The notes under the pieces are model-generated. The model saw only the letters and a program-made list of their open reading frames with translations. It had not been told where the DNA came from and searched no databases. From contig JAFDCR010000182.1 in NCBI GenBank assembly GCA_019312685.1, positions 1 through 7,691 on the forward strand: a DNA stretch of 7,691 bases. The letters are read 5' to 3'. The stretch comes from Deltaproteobacteria bacterium. Lineage in GTDB: Bacteria; Desulfobacterota; Desulfobulbia; Desulfobulbales; BM004. Each line of letters opens with the position of its first letter. Positions within the stretch are counted from its first letter, which is position 1. The translations under genes were made by a program, and so were the position numbers. Shown in pieces: positions 1-6,531 of this stretch.

Positions 1-30
1 ATAATACGTTTTCTTGCCAAATTACCTTGA
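1..30 (+). CDS. 3' end of an upstream gene, possibly umuD (partial)
   Basis: Frame 1 is open from the window edge and ends at TGA 28-30, giving the tail IIRFLAKLP. The stop lies 6 bases before the umuC start, the spacing expected for a translationally coupled umuD-umuC pair. UmuD is the LexA-like, self-cleaving partner that activates UmuC. Nine residues cannot identify a family, so the umuD call rests on position alone; it could equally be another gene or chance open frame. Confidence 0.3.
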   Translation: MIRFLAKLP

Positions 31-36
31 AAAACG

Positions 37-1347
37 ATGAAACAGTTTTACGGCAAAAAAATATTCGGTCTCATAGACTGCAATAATTTCTATGTTTCCT
101 GCGAGCGTCTTTTCCGGCCTGACCTGGCAGACAGGCCCGTGGTGGTACTTTCCAACAACGACGGCTGCATAATTGCCCGCTCCAATGAGGCCAAAGCCCT
201 CGGTATCGGCATGGGCGCCCCCTACTTCAGACATGAAACCCTTATCCGACGACATAATATCGCCGTATTTTCCTCAAATTACCCACTGTACGGGGACATT
301 TCCCAACGGGTTATGGATATCCTGATGCGGCTGGAACCAGAGGTTGAGGTCTATTCCATTGATGAGGCCTTCATAGCATTCCCAACCACCAAACATCTTG
401 CGCCTGAAAAATATGCCGCATTTCTCAGGAATACTGTGCAGCGAAATACCGGGATCCCGGTCTCCATAGGATTCGGCCCCACAAAAACCCTGGCGAAGAT
501 TGCCAACCGGTTCGCCAAAAAAAACAGTGATGCCGGCTCTACATTCGTTATAGACGACAGGCACTGCCTGGAAACCCTGCTGGCAGGATTGGATGTCGAT
601 GCTGTCTGGGGTATGGGACGCCGACATGCCGGCCGCCTGAAAAAACAGGGGGTGCGTACCGCATTGGAATTAAGCCGGCGCCCTGACACCTGGATAAGGA
701 AACAACTGACTGTTGCCGGACTGCGTACGGTTATGGAATTGCGGGGAATCCCATGCATACCCCTGGAGGCCAAAACTCCTGCAAAAAAATCAGTTGCCAC
801 CTCCAGATCATTCGGCCGCCCGGTGCTCACACTTTCCGACCTGCAGGAGGCAGTCGCCACCTACGCCACCCAGGCTGCCTGCAAACTGCGGAGTAACGGC
901 CTTAAAACCACTGCCGTCCACGTATTCATCCGCACCAACAGCTTCAAAAACGAAGAGGCGCAATACTGCAACAGCAGAACTCTTACACTGCCGGCCCCCT
1001 CCTCCCACAATGCAACGCTGATCAAGGCTGCACTTGCATCCCTTAGGGCCATATACCGGCCCGGCTACCGATACCAGAAAGCCGGGGTCTTGCTGACCGG
1101 TCTTGTCCCTGAAAATTACGAACAGCTTCATATCTTCAAGGCGCCGGACAAAAAAAACATTCTGCTTATGAAGGCAGTGGACGAAATAAATCAACGCTGG
1201 GGTCGCAACACCATTCAACCAGGCAGTGCCGGTTTTAACAGAGAATGGCATTACCGGCAACAGAGAAAGTCTCCCGCCTATACGACACGCTGGTCGGAAC
1301 TTCCAATCGTAAAAGCCTCTTTCCCTGAAACACTTTCTGTGGCATAA
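37..1347 (+). CDS. umuC: UmuC, Y-family DNA polymerase V catalytic subunit
   Basis: This is the catalytic subunit of Pol V, which copies past DNA lesions during the SOS response, normally together with cleaved UmuD, RecA and the beta clamp. The 436 residues are close to the 422 of E. coli UmuC. The palm motif DCNNFY (14-19) supplies the first catalytic Asp (D14) and the probable steric-gate Tyr (Y19); the YSIDEAF motif supplies D109 and E110. A helix-hairpin-helix segment follows near 185-215, then the little-finger domain (about 250-360). QLHIF (363-367) fits a beta-clamp-binding motif, and the C-terminal region with SPAYTTRW is the DUF4113 extension typical of UmuC rather than DinB. ATG 37 is the only ATG before the first motif, since the frame is closed by TGA at 28-30. 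No clear Shine-Dalgarno is seen, which suggests coupling to the upstream gene. A LexA box would lie outside the window. All catalytic residues are intact. Confidence 0.96.
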   Translation: MKQFYGKKIFGLIDCNNFYVSCERLFRPDLADRPVVVLSNNDGCIIARSNEAKALGIGMGAPYFRHETLIRRHNIAVFSSNYPLYGDISQRVMDILMRLEPEVEVYSIDEAFIAFPTTKHLAPEKYAAFLRNTVQRNTGIPVSIGFGPTKTLAKIANRFAKKNSDAGSTFVIDDRHCLETLLAGLDVDAVWGMGRRHAGRLKKQGVRTALELSRRPDTWIRKQLTVAGLRTVMELRGIPCIPLEAKTPAKKSVATSRSFGRPVLTLSDLQEAVATYATQAACKLRSNGLKTTAVHVFIRTNSFKNEEAQYCNSRTLTLPAPSSHNATLIKAALASLRAIYRPGYRYQKAGVLLTGLVPENYEQLHIFKAPDKKNILLMKAVDEINQRWGRNTIQPGSAGFNREWHYRQQRKSPAYTTRWSELPIVKASFPETLSVA

Positions 1348-1391
1348 TAAGGATGCATGGTTAAAGAACTTTTCCTAAACTAAGATTATCT

Positions 1392-1396
1392 GGAGG
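1392..1396 (+). promoter_or_regulatory. Ribosome binding site GGAGG for a GTG start
   Basis: GGAGG sits 6 bases before GTG 1403. It is the strongest Shine-Dalgarno in the left part of the window and decides the GTG start of the HTH/two-CW gene. Confidence 0.75.
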
Positions 1397-1402
1397 GTAG
1401 AG

Positions 1403-1780
1403 GTGGAAAAAGAGGAGTTTGTCAAGGCACGGACAAAGCTTAACAAGACCCAAAAAGAAATGTCACAGCTTCTCGGGGTCTCAGTCAAGGCAATATACAG
1501 TTATGAGCAGGGTTGGCGTTCTGTTCCGACACATGTTGAAAGGCAGATGTTTTTCCTGCTGTCCCGCAAACGGAGGGATCGGAAGACACTCCCGAAACAG
1601 TGCTGGACGATAAAAAAATGCCCCCCGAAACGGCGCAAACAATGTCCCGCCTATGAATATAAGGCAGGCAGATTCTGTTGGCTGGTGAATGGGACAATAT
1701 GTGAATGCAAGGCCCAGAAAACCTGGAAAGAGAAAATGAAAATCTGTCGGGCCTGTGAGGTCATGGCCGACCTTCTATAA
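1403..1780 (+). CDS. XRE-type HTH protein with C-terminal two-CW Cys-rich domain
   Basis: This is a 125-residue probable transcription regulator. Residues 5-55 form a helix-turn-helix of the XRE/Cro type: TQKEMSQLLGVS (16-27) is the typical helix 2-turn segment, and VKAIYSYEQGWRSVP the recognition helix and after. Residues 66-120 hold eight cysteines: CW at 67-68, C73, C81, CW at 92-93, C100, C102, C115 and C118. The paired CW dipeptides, the G-R-x-CW-x-V-x-G-T stretch and the final CxxC match the 'two-CW' domain of small proteins common in Desulfobacterota; metal (zinc or Fe-S) binding is inferred from the cysteines. A basic linker (55-61) joins the two halves. The GTG start is set by a good ribosome binding site. 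The gene begins 55 bases after umuC and ends 22 bases before a 61-residue gene. Its target DNA and signal are unknown; a redox- or metal-responsive regulator is one possibility. Confidence 0.82.
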   Translation: MEKEEFVKARTKLNKTQKEMSQLLGVSVKAIYSYEQGWRSVPTHVERQMFFLLSRKRRDRKTLPKQCWTIKKCPPKRRKQCPAYEYKAGRFCWLVNGTICECKAQKTWKEKMKICRACEVMADLL

Positions 1781-1791
1781 CTGGGCATACG

Positions 1792-1796
1792 TAAGG
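1792..1796 (+). promoter_or_regulatory. Ribosome binding site TAAGG deciding an internal ATG
   Basis: TAAGG lies 6 bases before ATG 1803. It supports that start over the upstream in-frame ATG at 1755, which would overlap the preceding gene by 26 bases and add a Trp/Tyr-rich lead without an own ribosome binding site. Confidence 0.55.
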
Positions 1797-1802
1797 CATA
1801 TC

Positions 1803-1988
1803 ATGAAAAAAGGGCATGCTAAACCGCGCAAGGAAAAACCGGATCCCCGGAGAATGGCGGTGCTGCGGTCTCTGCCGCTGGAGATCAAACAGCAGATAAC
1901 CGGAGAGGAAGCCCAGGCATTTCTTTACAATGAGGAATTGCCGGATAGTCTACTGGAAAAACTGAAGGATTACCTTGAGGATATTTAA
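1803..1988 (+). CDS. Small hypothetical protein, 61 aa
   Basis: I do not recognise a named family. The chain starts with a basic stretch (MKKGHAKPRKEKPDPRR) and continues with a predicted amphipathic helical part containing LRSLPLEIKQQITGEEAQ and the acidic end LLEKLKDYLEDI. There are no Cys residues and no membrane segment or signal peptide. The start at ATG 1803 is preferred for its ribosome binding site and because the sequence from there looks protein-like; a start at 1755 would give 77 residues. It follows the HTH/two-CW gene by 22 bases on the same strand, so the two are probably co-transcribed. A basic head plus helical acidic tail could suit a nucleic-acid- or protein-binding partner, but that is speculation. 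Confidence 0.6.
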   Translation: MKKGHAKPRKEKPDPRRMAVLRSLPLEIKQQITGEEAQAFLYNEELPDSLLEKLKDYLEDI

Positions 1989-1993
1989 ATATT

Positions 1994-2055
1994 CCTGACC
2001 TGGCAGAGTTTCCAGATTTTGCCGTGGTATTCAAGACTCTATCTGACCCCGTTCC
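1994..2055 (-). repeat. Possible decayed REP-associated (IS200-like) transposase start and its upstream motif
   Basis: Read on the minus strand, this gap holds GGGGTCAG (2050-2043), then TCTTGAAT (2036-2029), then a frame from ATA 2030 that reads I-P-R-Q-N-L-E-T-L-P-G. From memory, many REP-associated tyrosine transposase (TnpA_REP) genes in Desulfobacterota are preceded by a GGGGTCAG...TCTTGAAT-like stretch, and their proteins begin M-P-R-Q-x-R-L-x-T-P-G. Here the start codon would be changed (ATA) and nothing of the catalytic domain follows, so at best it is a remnant. It lies between two convergent genes, a usual place for such elements. The match is short and not verified against any database. 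Confidence 0.3.
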
Positions 2056-2068
2056 TGTTGTAAAATAA

Positions 2069-2299
2069 TCAGGCCTGCACCTCTTTTTTCCAGAAAGCCA
2101 GGACTCCGTTGCTTCCGAAAGAGACCTGAACAAGATCCCAACCGTTTTCACCTTCACCGTTCAGTATATCCCGCAGAATCTCTGTCTGGGTCTGGGGGAT
2201 CTGATCCAGTGAACACTCTCCTTTTTCCGTGCAATAGTAGATCAGTTCGGTAAATAATTCAGCCGGATGTTTTGTAATATTATACTCAAACCGTTTCAT
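2069..2299 (-). CDS. DUF4177-like small protein, 76 aa
   Basis: This 76-residue protein has a short beta-strand-like N-terminus (MKRFEYNIT), a central helical part with YYCTEKGEC, and a C-terminal part ILNGEGENGWDLVQVSFGSNGVLAFWKK. The pattern 'L-N-x-x-G-x-x-G-W-[DE]-L-V-x-V ... F-x-K' is that of the DUF4177 family, whose function is unknown. There is no signal peptide or membrane segment, so it is probably cytoplasmic. The start at 2299 is supported by AAGAGG five bases upstream on the minus strand. It is alone on the minus strand: convergent to the 61-residue gene and divergent from the glycosyltransferase across 112 bases. Role unknown. Confidence 0.72.
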   Translation of the reverse strand: MKRFEYNITKHPAELFTELIYYCTEKGECSLDQIPQTQTEILRDILNGEGENGWDLVQVSFGSNGVLAFWKKEVQA

Positions 2300-2308
2300 G
2301 GAAACCTC

Positions 2309-2337
2309 TTGTCAAATTGTTTGTTGCTGGTTTTATT
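2309..2337 (+). promoter_or_regulatory. Weak sigma-70-like promoter candidate for the glycosyltransferase
   Basis: TTGTCA (2309-2314) and TTTATT (2332-2337) are separated by 17 bases in the 112-base divergent gap 2300-2411. The -35 matches five of six consensus bases, the -10 four of six. The rest of the gap is AT-rich and shows no other clear signal. Confidence 0.22.
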
Positions 2338-2411
2338 CAAAGTAATAAGATGTCCCTATGAACGCCTTATCGTAATCCCGCCGGAAATATCATCTTTATT
2401 TAATAATAATT

Positions 2412-3176
2412 ATGGACAGTTCAACACTCAAGAGTAATTCAACCATTACCAGGGATTTAGACTATTCAGTCATTATTCCCGCCTATAATGAAGAGAATCT
2501 GCTGCCTGCTACCCTTTCCAGTCTGCAACAGGCCATGGAATCAGTATCACTTAAAGGTGAGATAGTTGTTGTTGATAATAATTCCACGGATAAAACAAAG
2601 CTTGTAGCGCAGCAATATGGTGCCAGAGTGATTTTCGAACCTCACCGCCAGATTGCCAAGGCCCGCAATAGTGGAGCCAGGGCTGCAAAAAGTGACTTTC
2701 TGGTTTTTCTTGATGCTGATACCATAGTGCCTCCACAATTGCTCCAAAATGCCATTTCTCTCCTGTCCAGAAAAGGATTTTGCGGCGGCGGCACTCTTCT
2801 CAGTTTCGACTCACAACTGCCCTTTTTAGCCGACTGCCTTGTCAGATTCTGGAACTGGCTGTCAAAGACCGGAAAACTCGCTGCCGGCAGCTTCATATTC
2901 TGCCTGGCCCGCGGATTTCATGACATAGGCGGTTTTGATGAGAATATTTACGCGGCCGAAGAGATTACCTTTTCTCGTAAGATTAAAGCCTGGGGGAAAA
3001 AACACGGTTTACCCTTCACCATAATTGACAGTCAGCCAGTCATAACTTCGGGTAGGAAATTCCATTGGTATTCATCTCTACAGATAGCTTTACTGCTTGT
3101 TTTATTTACAATCTTTCCCTTTGCCCTCCGTAGTCGTTCCCTGTGCAATTTCTGGTACAGGAGACCCAACCCTTGA
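2412..3176 (+). CDS. Family 2 glycosyltransferase (GT-A fold), probably membrane-associated
   Basis: This 254-residue enzyme should transfer a sugar from a nucleotide-sugar donor; donor and acceptor cannot be read from the sequence. The GT-A domain begins with YSVIIPAYNEE (18-28). VVDNNSTD (53-60) contains the nucleotide-binding D55, and FLDADT (99-104) supplies the metal-binding DxD (D101, D103). The GGFDENIYAAEE segment with E183/E184 sits where the catalytic base of GT2 enzymes lies. Residues 223-240 are hydrophobic (IALLLVLFTIFPFAL) and may be a single membrane anchor, followed by a short basic, aromatic tail (WYRRPNP). The layout, including EPHRQIAKARNSGA and the GGG segment, resembles a widespread family of single-domain bacterial GT2 proteins. 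ATG 2412 has no evident Shine-Dalgarno and lies in an AT-rich leader, yet no other ATG precedes the first motif. asnS follows after 129 bases and is probably functionally unrelated. Confidence 0.88.
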   Translation: MDSSTLKSNSTITRDLDYSVIIPAYNEENLLPATLSSLQQAMESVSLKGEIVVVDNNSTDKTKLVAQQYGARVIFEPHRQIAKARNSGARAAKSDFLVFLDADTIVPPQLLQNAISLLSRKGFCGGGTLLSFDSQLPFLADCLVRFWNWLSKTGKLAAGSFIFCLARGFHDIGGFDENIYAAEEITFSRKIKAWGKKHGLPFTIIDSQPVITSGRKFHWYSSLQIALLLVLFTIFPFALRSRSLCNFWYRRPNP

Positions 3177-3200
3177 ATTAATATTTACACCTTATAAAAT
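3173..3200 (+). promoter_or_regulatory. Candidate promoter for asnS
   Basis: TTGAAT (3173-3178) and TAAAAT (3195-3200) are spaced by 16 bases, right at the end of the glycosyltransferase gene. This would leave a leader of about 100 AT-rich bases before asnS, in which I see no T-box or other clear riboswitch element. The assignment is by consensus match only. Confidence 0.3.
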
Positions 3201-3305
3201 CAGAAAACTTAAAATTTTTCTCGATTAAACGGCTTCTGGATTATTATGATAGTCAACATAAGATTCAGTGTTATTTAACATGGACATAAACAGGAGCTTC
3301 AACTT

Positions 3306-4691
3306 ATGCACAGCATCAGCATAAAAGATATCTTAACCCGTAAACCACTCGGAGAGAAAATTGAAATTAAGGGGTGGCTGAAAACCAGGCGTGATTCCAA
3401 AGACTTCTCATTCCTGGAAATAAACGATGGCTCCTGTCTGGCCAATATACAGGTCATAGCCGCCTCTGCTCTAAAAAATTATCAAGATACGGTTTTACAC
3501 CTTCATACAGGATGCTCATTGCTGGTCCAGGGTGTCTTAAATGAATCGCCTGCTAAAGGACAGGAAGTGGAACTGCATGCCGACCTGCTGGAAGTATACG
3601 GCTGGGCTGAGCCTGATAAATATCCCCTCCAGAAAAAAAGACATTCCTTTGAGTTCCTGCGATCAATTGCCCATCTCAGGCCTCGCACCAACAGCATTGG
3701 TGCCATAACCAGAATCCGCTCGTCCCTCAGCTTCGGGGTCCACAAATTCTTTCAGGAACGTGGTTTTGTCCAGGTGCACACTCCTATTATTACAACCAGT
3801 GACTGTGAGGGAGCGGGAGAAATGTTCAGGGTTTCGATCCCATTGCATTCAGATATGGAAAAACAAAATGAATCAGCACCTGTGGGTGATTTTTTCGGCA
3901 AACCGGCAAACCTTACTGTCAGCGGTCAGCTTCAGGCAGAGGTTTATGCCCTGGCACTGGGAAAGGTTTACACCTTTGGCCCGACGTTCAGAGCTGAGAA
4001 CTCCAACACCTCACGTCATTTAGCCGAATTCTGGATGATTGAGCCGGAGATGGCATTCTGTGACCTTGCTGAAAATATGACCCTGGCGGAATCTTTTTTA
4101 AAATACCTTATAGGGTATGTCCTGGAAAACAATAAAGATGATATACAGCTTTTTGCAAAATTCATTGATAAGGAGTTATTCAAGAAACTGAAGGCCGTTC
4201 TCAATAATCCATTTGCCCGGACAACTTATAGTGATGCTGTTGCCATCCTGGAAAAATCAGGCAAAGTCTTCGATTTCCCAGTCAGATGGGGAGTTGATTT
4301 TCAGGCGGAACACGAACAGTTTCTTTGTGAAGAGGTATTTAACGGGCCGGTTTTTGTTACTGACTATCCCCGGGAAATAAAACCGTTCTATATGCGGTTG
4401 AATAATGACAATCAAACCGTGGCTGCCATGGATCTTCTCTTGCCGGGCATTGGCGAAATAATCGGCGGCAGCCAGAGAGAGGAGCGTTATGATTTTCTCG
4501 TTTCTAGAATGAAGGAGTTGAACCTTGATCTGGAAGAATACAGCTGGTACCTGGACCTGAGAAATTTCGGCACCGTGCCCCATTCCGGATTCGGCCTAGG
4601 CTTTGAAAGATTCCTGCAGTTTATAACTTCAATGAACAATATCAGGGATGTAATTCCCTTCCCGCGTACTCCGGGCTCTGCTTCGTACTGA
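3306..4691 (+). CDS. asnS: Asparaginyl-tRNA synthetase
   Basis: This class IIb synthetase attaches asparagine to tRNA-Asn in the cytoplasm, through an asparaginyl-adenylate. The 461 residues match the usual bacterial length (466 in E. coli). An N-terminal OB-fold anticodon-binding domain (about 1-115, with IEIKGWLKTRRDSKDFSFLEINDG) is followed by the AsnRS-typical stretch KKRHSFEFLRSIAHLRPRTN and the class II catalytic core. Motif 1 lies around 130-155 (SFGVHKFFQERGFVQVHTP), motif 2 at 228-246 (FRAENSNTSRHLAEFWMIE, with R229), and motif 3 at 428-436 (GFGLGFERF, with R435); the chain ends IPFPRTPGSASY, as AsnRS does. AsnRS rather than AspRS is indicated by length, lack of the large GAD insertion and the C-terminal sequence. 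AGGAG at 3292-3296, nine bases upstream, supports ATG 3306. A direct charging enzyme would make the GatCAB transamidation route to Asn-tRNA unnecessary. Confidence 0.97.
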   Translation: MHSISIKDILTRKPLGEKIEIKGWLKTRRDSKDFSFLEINDGSCLANIQVIAASALKNYQDTVLHLHTGCSLLVQGVLNESPAKGQEVELHADLLEVYGWAEPDKYPLQKKRHSFEFLRSIAHLRPRTNSIGAITRIRSSLSFGVHKFFQERGFVQVHTPIITTSDCEGAGEMFRVSIPLHSDMEKQNESAPVGDFFGKPANLTVSGQLQAEVYALALGKVYTFGPTFRAENSNTSRHLAEFWMIEPEMAFCDLAENMTLAESFLKYLIGYVLENNKDDIQLFAKFIDKELFKKLKAVLNNPFARTTYSDAVAILEKSGKVFDFPVRWGVDFQAEHEQFLCEEVFNGPVFVTDYPREIKPFYMRLNNDNQTVAAMDLLLPGIGEIIGGSQREERYDFLVSRMKELNLDLEEYSWYLDLRNFGTVPHSGFGLGFERFLQFITSMNNIRDVIPFPRTPGSASY

Positions 4692-4750
4692 CTTTCTATA
4701 AACAAGGCAGGATCAAGCATCAGCTGTTACCTGAAAGCTTAATAAACAAT

Positions 4751-4778
4751 TTGACTTAGCTCTTATTAATTGTATAAA
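4751..4778 (+). promoter_or_regulatory. Sigma-70-type promoter of the wsp-like operon
   Basis: TTGACT (4751-4756) and TATAAA (4773-4778) are separated by 16 bases, and each matches five of six consensus bases. It lies 82 bases before the MCP start in the AT-rich 169-base gap after asnS. No sigma-28-type flagellar promoter is visible here, which fits a receptor cluster not devoted to flagellar control. An AGGGA ribosome binding site at 4851-4855 follows. Confidence 0.55.
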
Positions 4779-4860
4779 TAATCAGATTAATTTTTTAGAA
4801 TCAGTCGTCTTATTTTTGGAAGAATCAGAACTAGATACAAATACATAAAAAGGGAAAATC

Positions 4861-6531
4861 ATGAAGAATTTTGCCCGCAGTTTAACGGTCAAATGGCGTC
4901 TTATCATCTTTGTATGCTTCCTCCTCCTGCTCATAATTGGAGCCGGCTCAGGAGGACTGTATGGTATGCGTGCGGTAAACCAGTCACTTTCAGATGTATA
5001 CAAGCATCAGGTTCTTTCTTTCGAAGAACTGCGTGAAATTGATCATATTTTTGAATCTGACATTGTCAATACGGTTGACAAGACCCTGTTCGGCCAGATT
5101 TCCTGGAACTCTGGCCTGCAAACCATCAAGAAATCAAAAAAAGCCCTGGACGAAAGATGGACCAATCTGTTTTCGACTTCAGAGGAAAAAAACAAAGCCC
5201 CGAGCGATTCATGGCTGGCTGCCGGCAGGGATTTAACCACCAAATCAAATGAAACCATCTCTAACCTCATAGAGTTTTTTGAAAATAAGGATCAGGAAGG
5301 GCTTGATGCCTTTACAGATAAAACCCTTTACCCTCTGGCAGGATTATATAGAGAGACGATCAATTCTTTAATCCAGGAACGCCTGCAGACCGTAAAGAAA
5401 ACATATGAGTATTCACAGGAGAGATTCGATCTTTCCAAAAAGGCTTTTTTAATCACTATCGTCGTTGGAATTATTATCTCAATCATTGCCAGTTATGTAC
5501 TTGTTACCAGTATAGATGTGCCGCTAAATAAGATAATCCAGGCCATGAAACAGGTCATTCAAGGTGATCTCACCCAACACCTTGAATTTGGCAGACATGA
5601 TGAATTCGGTCTTCTGATTAAAGGTTTTAACCAGATGGTCACTTATTTAAGGGAACTGGTGGCCCAGATCCAGCAATCAGGTATTCAGGTAACAAGTTCA
5701 ATCACTGAACTGGCGGCAACAAACAAACAGCAGGAGGTCACCGCCAATCAACATGCTGCAACTACAAGTGAAATTGCTGCGTCAACTACCGAAATTGCGG
5801 CCACCGGAGCCCATCTTCTGACTACCATGAAAAAATTGAACAGTATAACAAAAAATGCTGCATTTGCAGCAGAGGAGGGCCAGGAAAACTTGCGGGGGCT
5901 GGATGATACGATGGTTAAAATGGAAGAGGCCACCGGCTCGATTGTAACCAAACTGCAGATTCTGAATGATAAGGCAAGTAATATTGCCGGGGTTGTCAAA
6001 ACCATCAACAAGGTTGCGGACCAGACCAACCTTCTCTCGCTGAATGCTGCCATTGAAGCAGAAAAAGCCGGAGAATACGGCTCGGGCTTTGCTGTAGTTG
6101 CAACAGAAATCAGACGTCTTGCCGACCAGACAGCCGTTGCCACCTTTGATATTGCTCAAATGGTCAAGGAAGTACAATCCGCCATTTCAACCGCTGTAAT
6201 GGGAATAGATAAATTTGCTGAAGATGCCCATACAAGCGTTAAAGATGTGAACCTTATCAGTGAACAGCTTTCAGGTGTAATTGAACAGGTTGAAGTGATC
6301 AAACCACAGGTCGAAACCCTGACGGAAGGAATTGAGGCCCAAACCTTAGGAGCAAAACAGATAAGCGAAGCAATCGGTCAGCTAAACGAAGCAGCTCAGC
6401 ATACAGCAGAATCCCTAACCCAGACCAGTTCTTCCATATCCCAGCTGCATCATGCTGCTTTAGGGTTACAGGAAGGTGCTGCTCGCTTTAAAGTTGAGAC
6501 GGATAACGAAGATGTTACTCCTCCTGTTTGA
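4861..6531 (+). CDS. wspA: Methyl-accepting chemotaxis protein, WspA-like receptor
   Basis: This is a 556-residue inner-membrane receptor. TM1 spans about 14-35 and TM2 about 195-215. Between them lies a periplasmic domain of about 160 residues, mostly helical in appearance, perhaps a four-helix bundle. A HAMP domain follows TM2 (about 216-270, with P221). The cytoplasmic coiled-coil carries the kinase-control tip at 388-414, QTNLLSLNAAIEAEKAGEYG and following GFAVVA. The whole region after SGIQVTSSITELAATNKQQ, with EIRRLADQTAVAT, QMVKEVQSAIS and the end GAARFKV, closely resembles Pseudomonas WspA as I recall it, rather than flagellar receptors. There is no C-terminal NWETF-type pentapeptide for tethering CheR/CheB. 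AGGGA 5 bases upstream supports ATG 4861. The gene overlaps the following cheW-type gene by 20 bases, so the two are made together. By analogy it senses surface contact or envelope stress; the ligand here is unknown because the periplasmic part differs between homologues. Confidence 0.9.
   Translation: MKNFARSLTVKWRLIIFVCFLLLLIIGAGSGGLYGMRAVNQSLSDVYKHQVLSFEELREIDHIFESDIVNTVDKTLFGQISWNSGLQTIKKSKKALDERWTNLFSTSEEKNKAPSDSWLAAGRDLTTKSNETISNLIEFFENKDQEGLDAFTDKTLYPLAGLYRETINSLIQERLQTVKKTYEYSQERFDLSKKAFLITIVVGIIISIIASYVLVTSIDVPLNKIIQAMKQVIQGDLTQHLEFGRHDEFGLLIKGFNQMVTYLRELVAQIQQSGIQVTSSITELAATNKQQEVTANQHAATTSEIAASTTEIAATGAHLLTTMKKLNSITKNAAFAAEEGQENLRGLDDTMVKMEEATGSIVTKLQILNDKASNIAGVVKTINKVADQTNLLSLNAAIEAEKAGEYGSGFAVVATEIRRLADQTAVATFDIAQMVKEVQSAISTAVMGIDKFAEDAHTSVKDVNLISEQLSGVIEQVEVIKPQVETLTEGIEAQTLGAKQISEAIGQLNEAAQHTAESLTQTSSSISQLHHAALGLQEGAARFKVETDNEDVTPPV

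Noticed and set aside
351..860. Long minus-strand open frame (169 codons) opposite umuC
   Set aside because: It lies entirely within the intact umuC gene; the translated product is Ser/Arg/Cys-rich and shows no domain. It is a shadow of umuC codon use, as are the frames at 808-1260 and 713-1021.
1361..1389. Promoter before the HTH/two-CW gene (TTAAAG, 17 bases, GATTAT)
   Set aside because: Both boxes match the consensus poorly (three and four of six), so I cannot tell it from chance; read-through from umuC is possible.
1755..1802. ATG 1755 as the start of the small gene at 1803-1988
   Set aside because: It overlaps the two-CW gene, has no ribosome binding site of its own, and adds an unlikely Trp/Tyr-rich lead; TAAGG favours ATG 1803.
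1989..2068. Bidirectional terminator between the convergent genes
   Set aside because: Only short inverted matches such as TGGCA/TGCC are present, with no stable GC-rich stem and no T-runs on either side.
2279..2316. TTGACA (2316-2311) and TATAAT (2284-2279) on the minus strand as a promoter
   Set aside because: The boxes are perfect but 26 bases apart, and the -10 would lie inside the coding region of the DUF4177-like gene.
4715..4740. Hairpin after asnS (AAGC-TCAG / CTGA-GCTT arms) as a rho-independent terminator
   Set aside because: The stem is interrupted and AT-rich, and is followed by AATAAACAAT instead of a T-run. I do not call a terminator here.
5748..6177. Two 131-codon minus-strand open frames opposite the receptor gene
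   Set aside because: They are antisense to the conserved signalling tip of the receptor, overlap each other in different frames, and have low-complexity Ala/Ser/Val-rich products.
6476..6511. GTG 6476 as an upstream start for the CheW-like gene
   Set aside because: It would add twelve residues (MLLALKLRRITK) ahead of a standard CheW N-terminus and lengthen the overlap with the receptor gene to 56 bases, with no better ribosome binding site.
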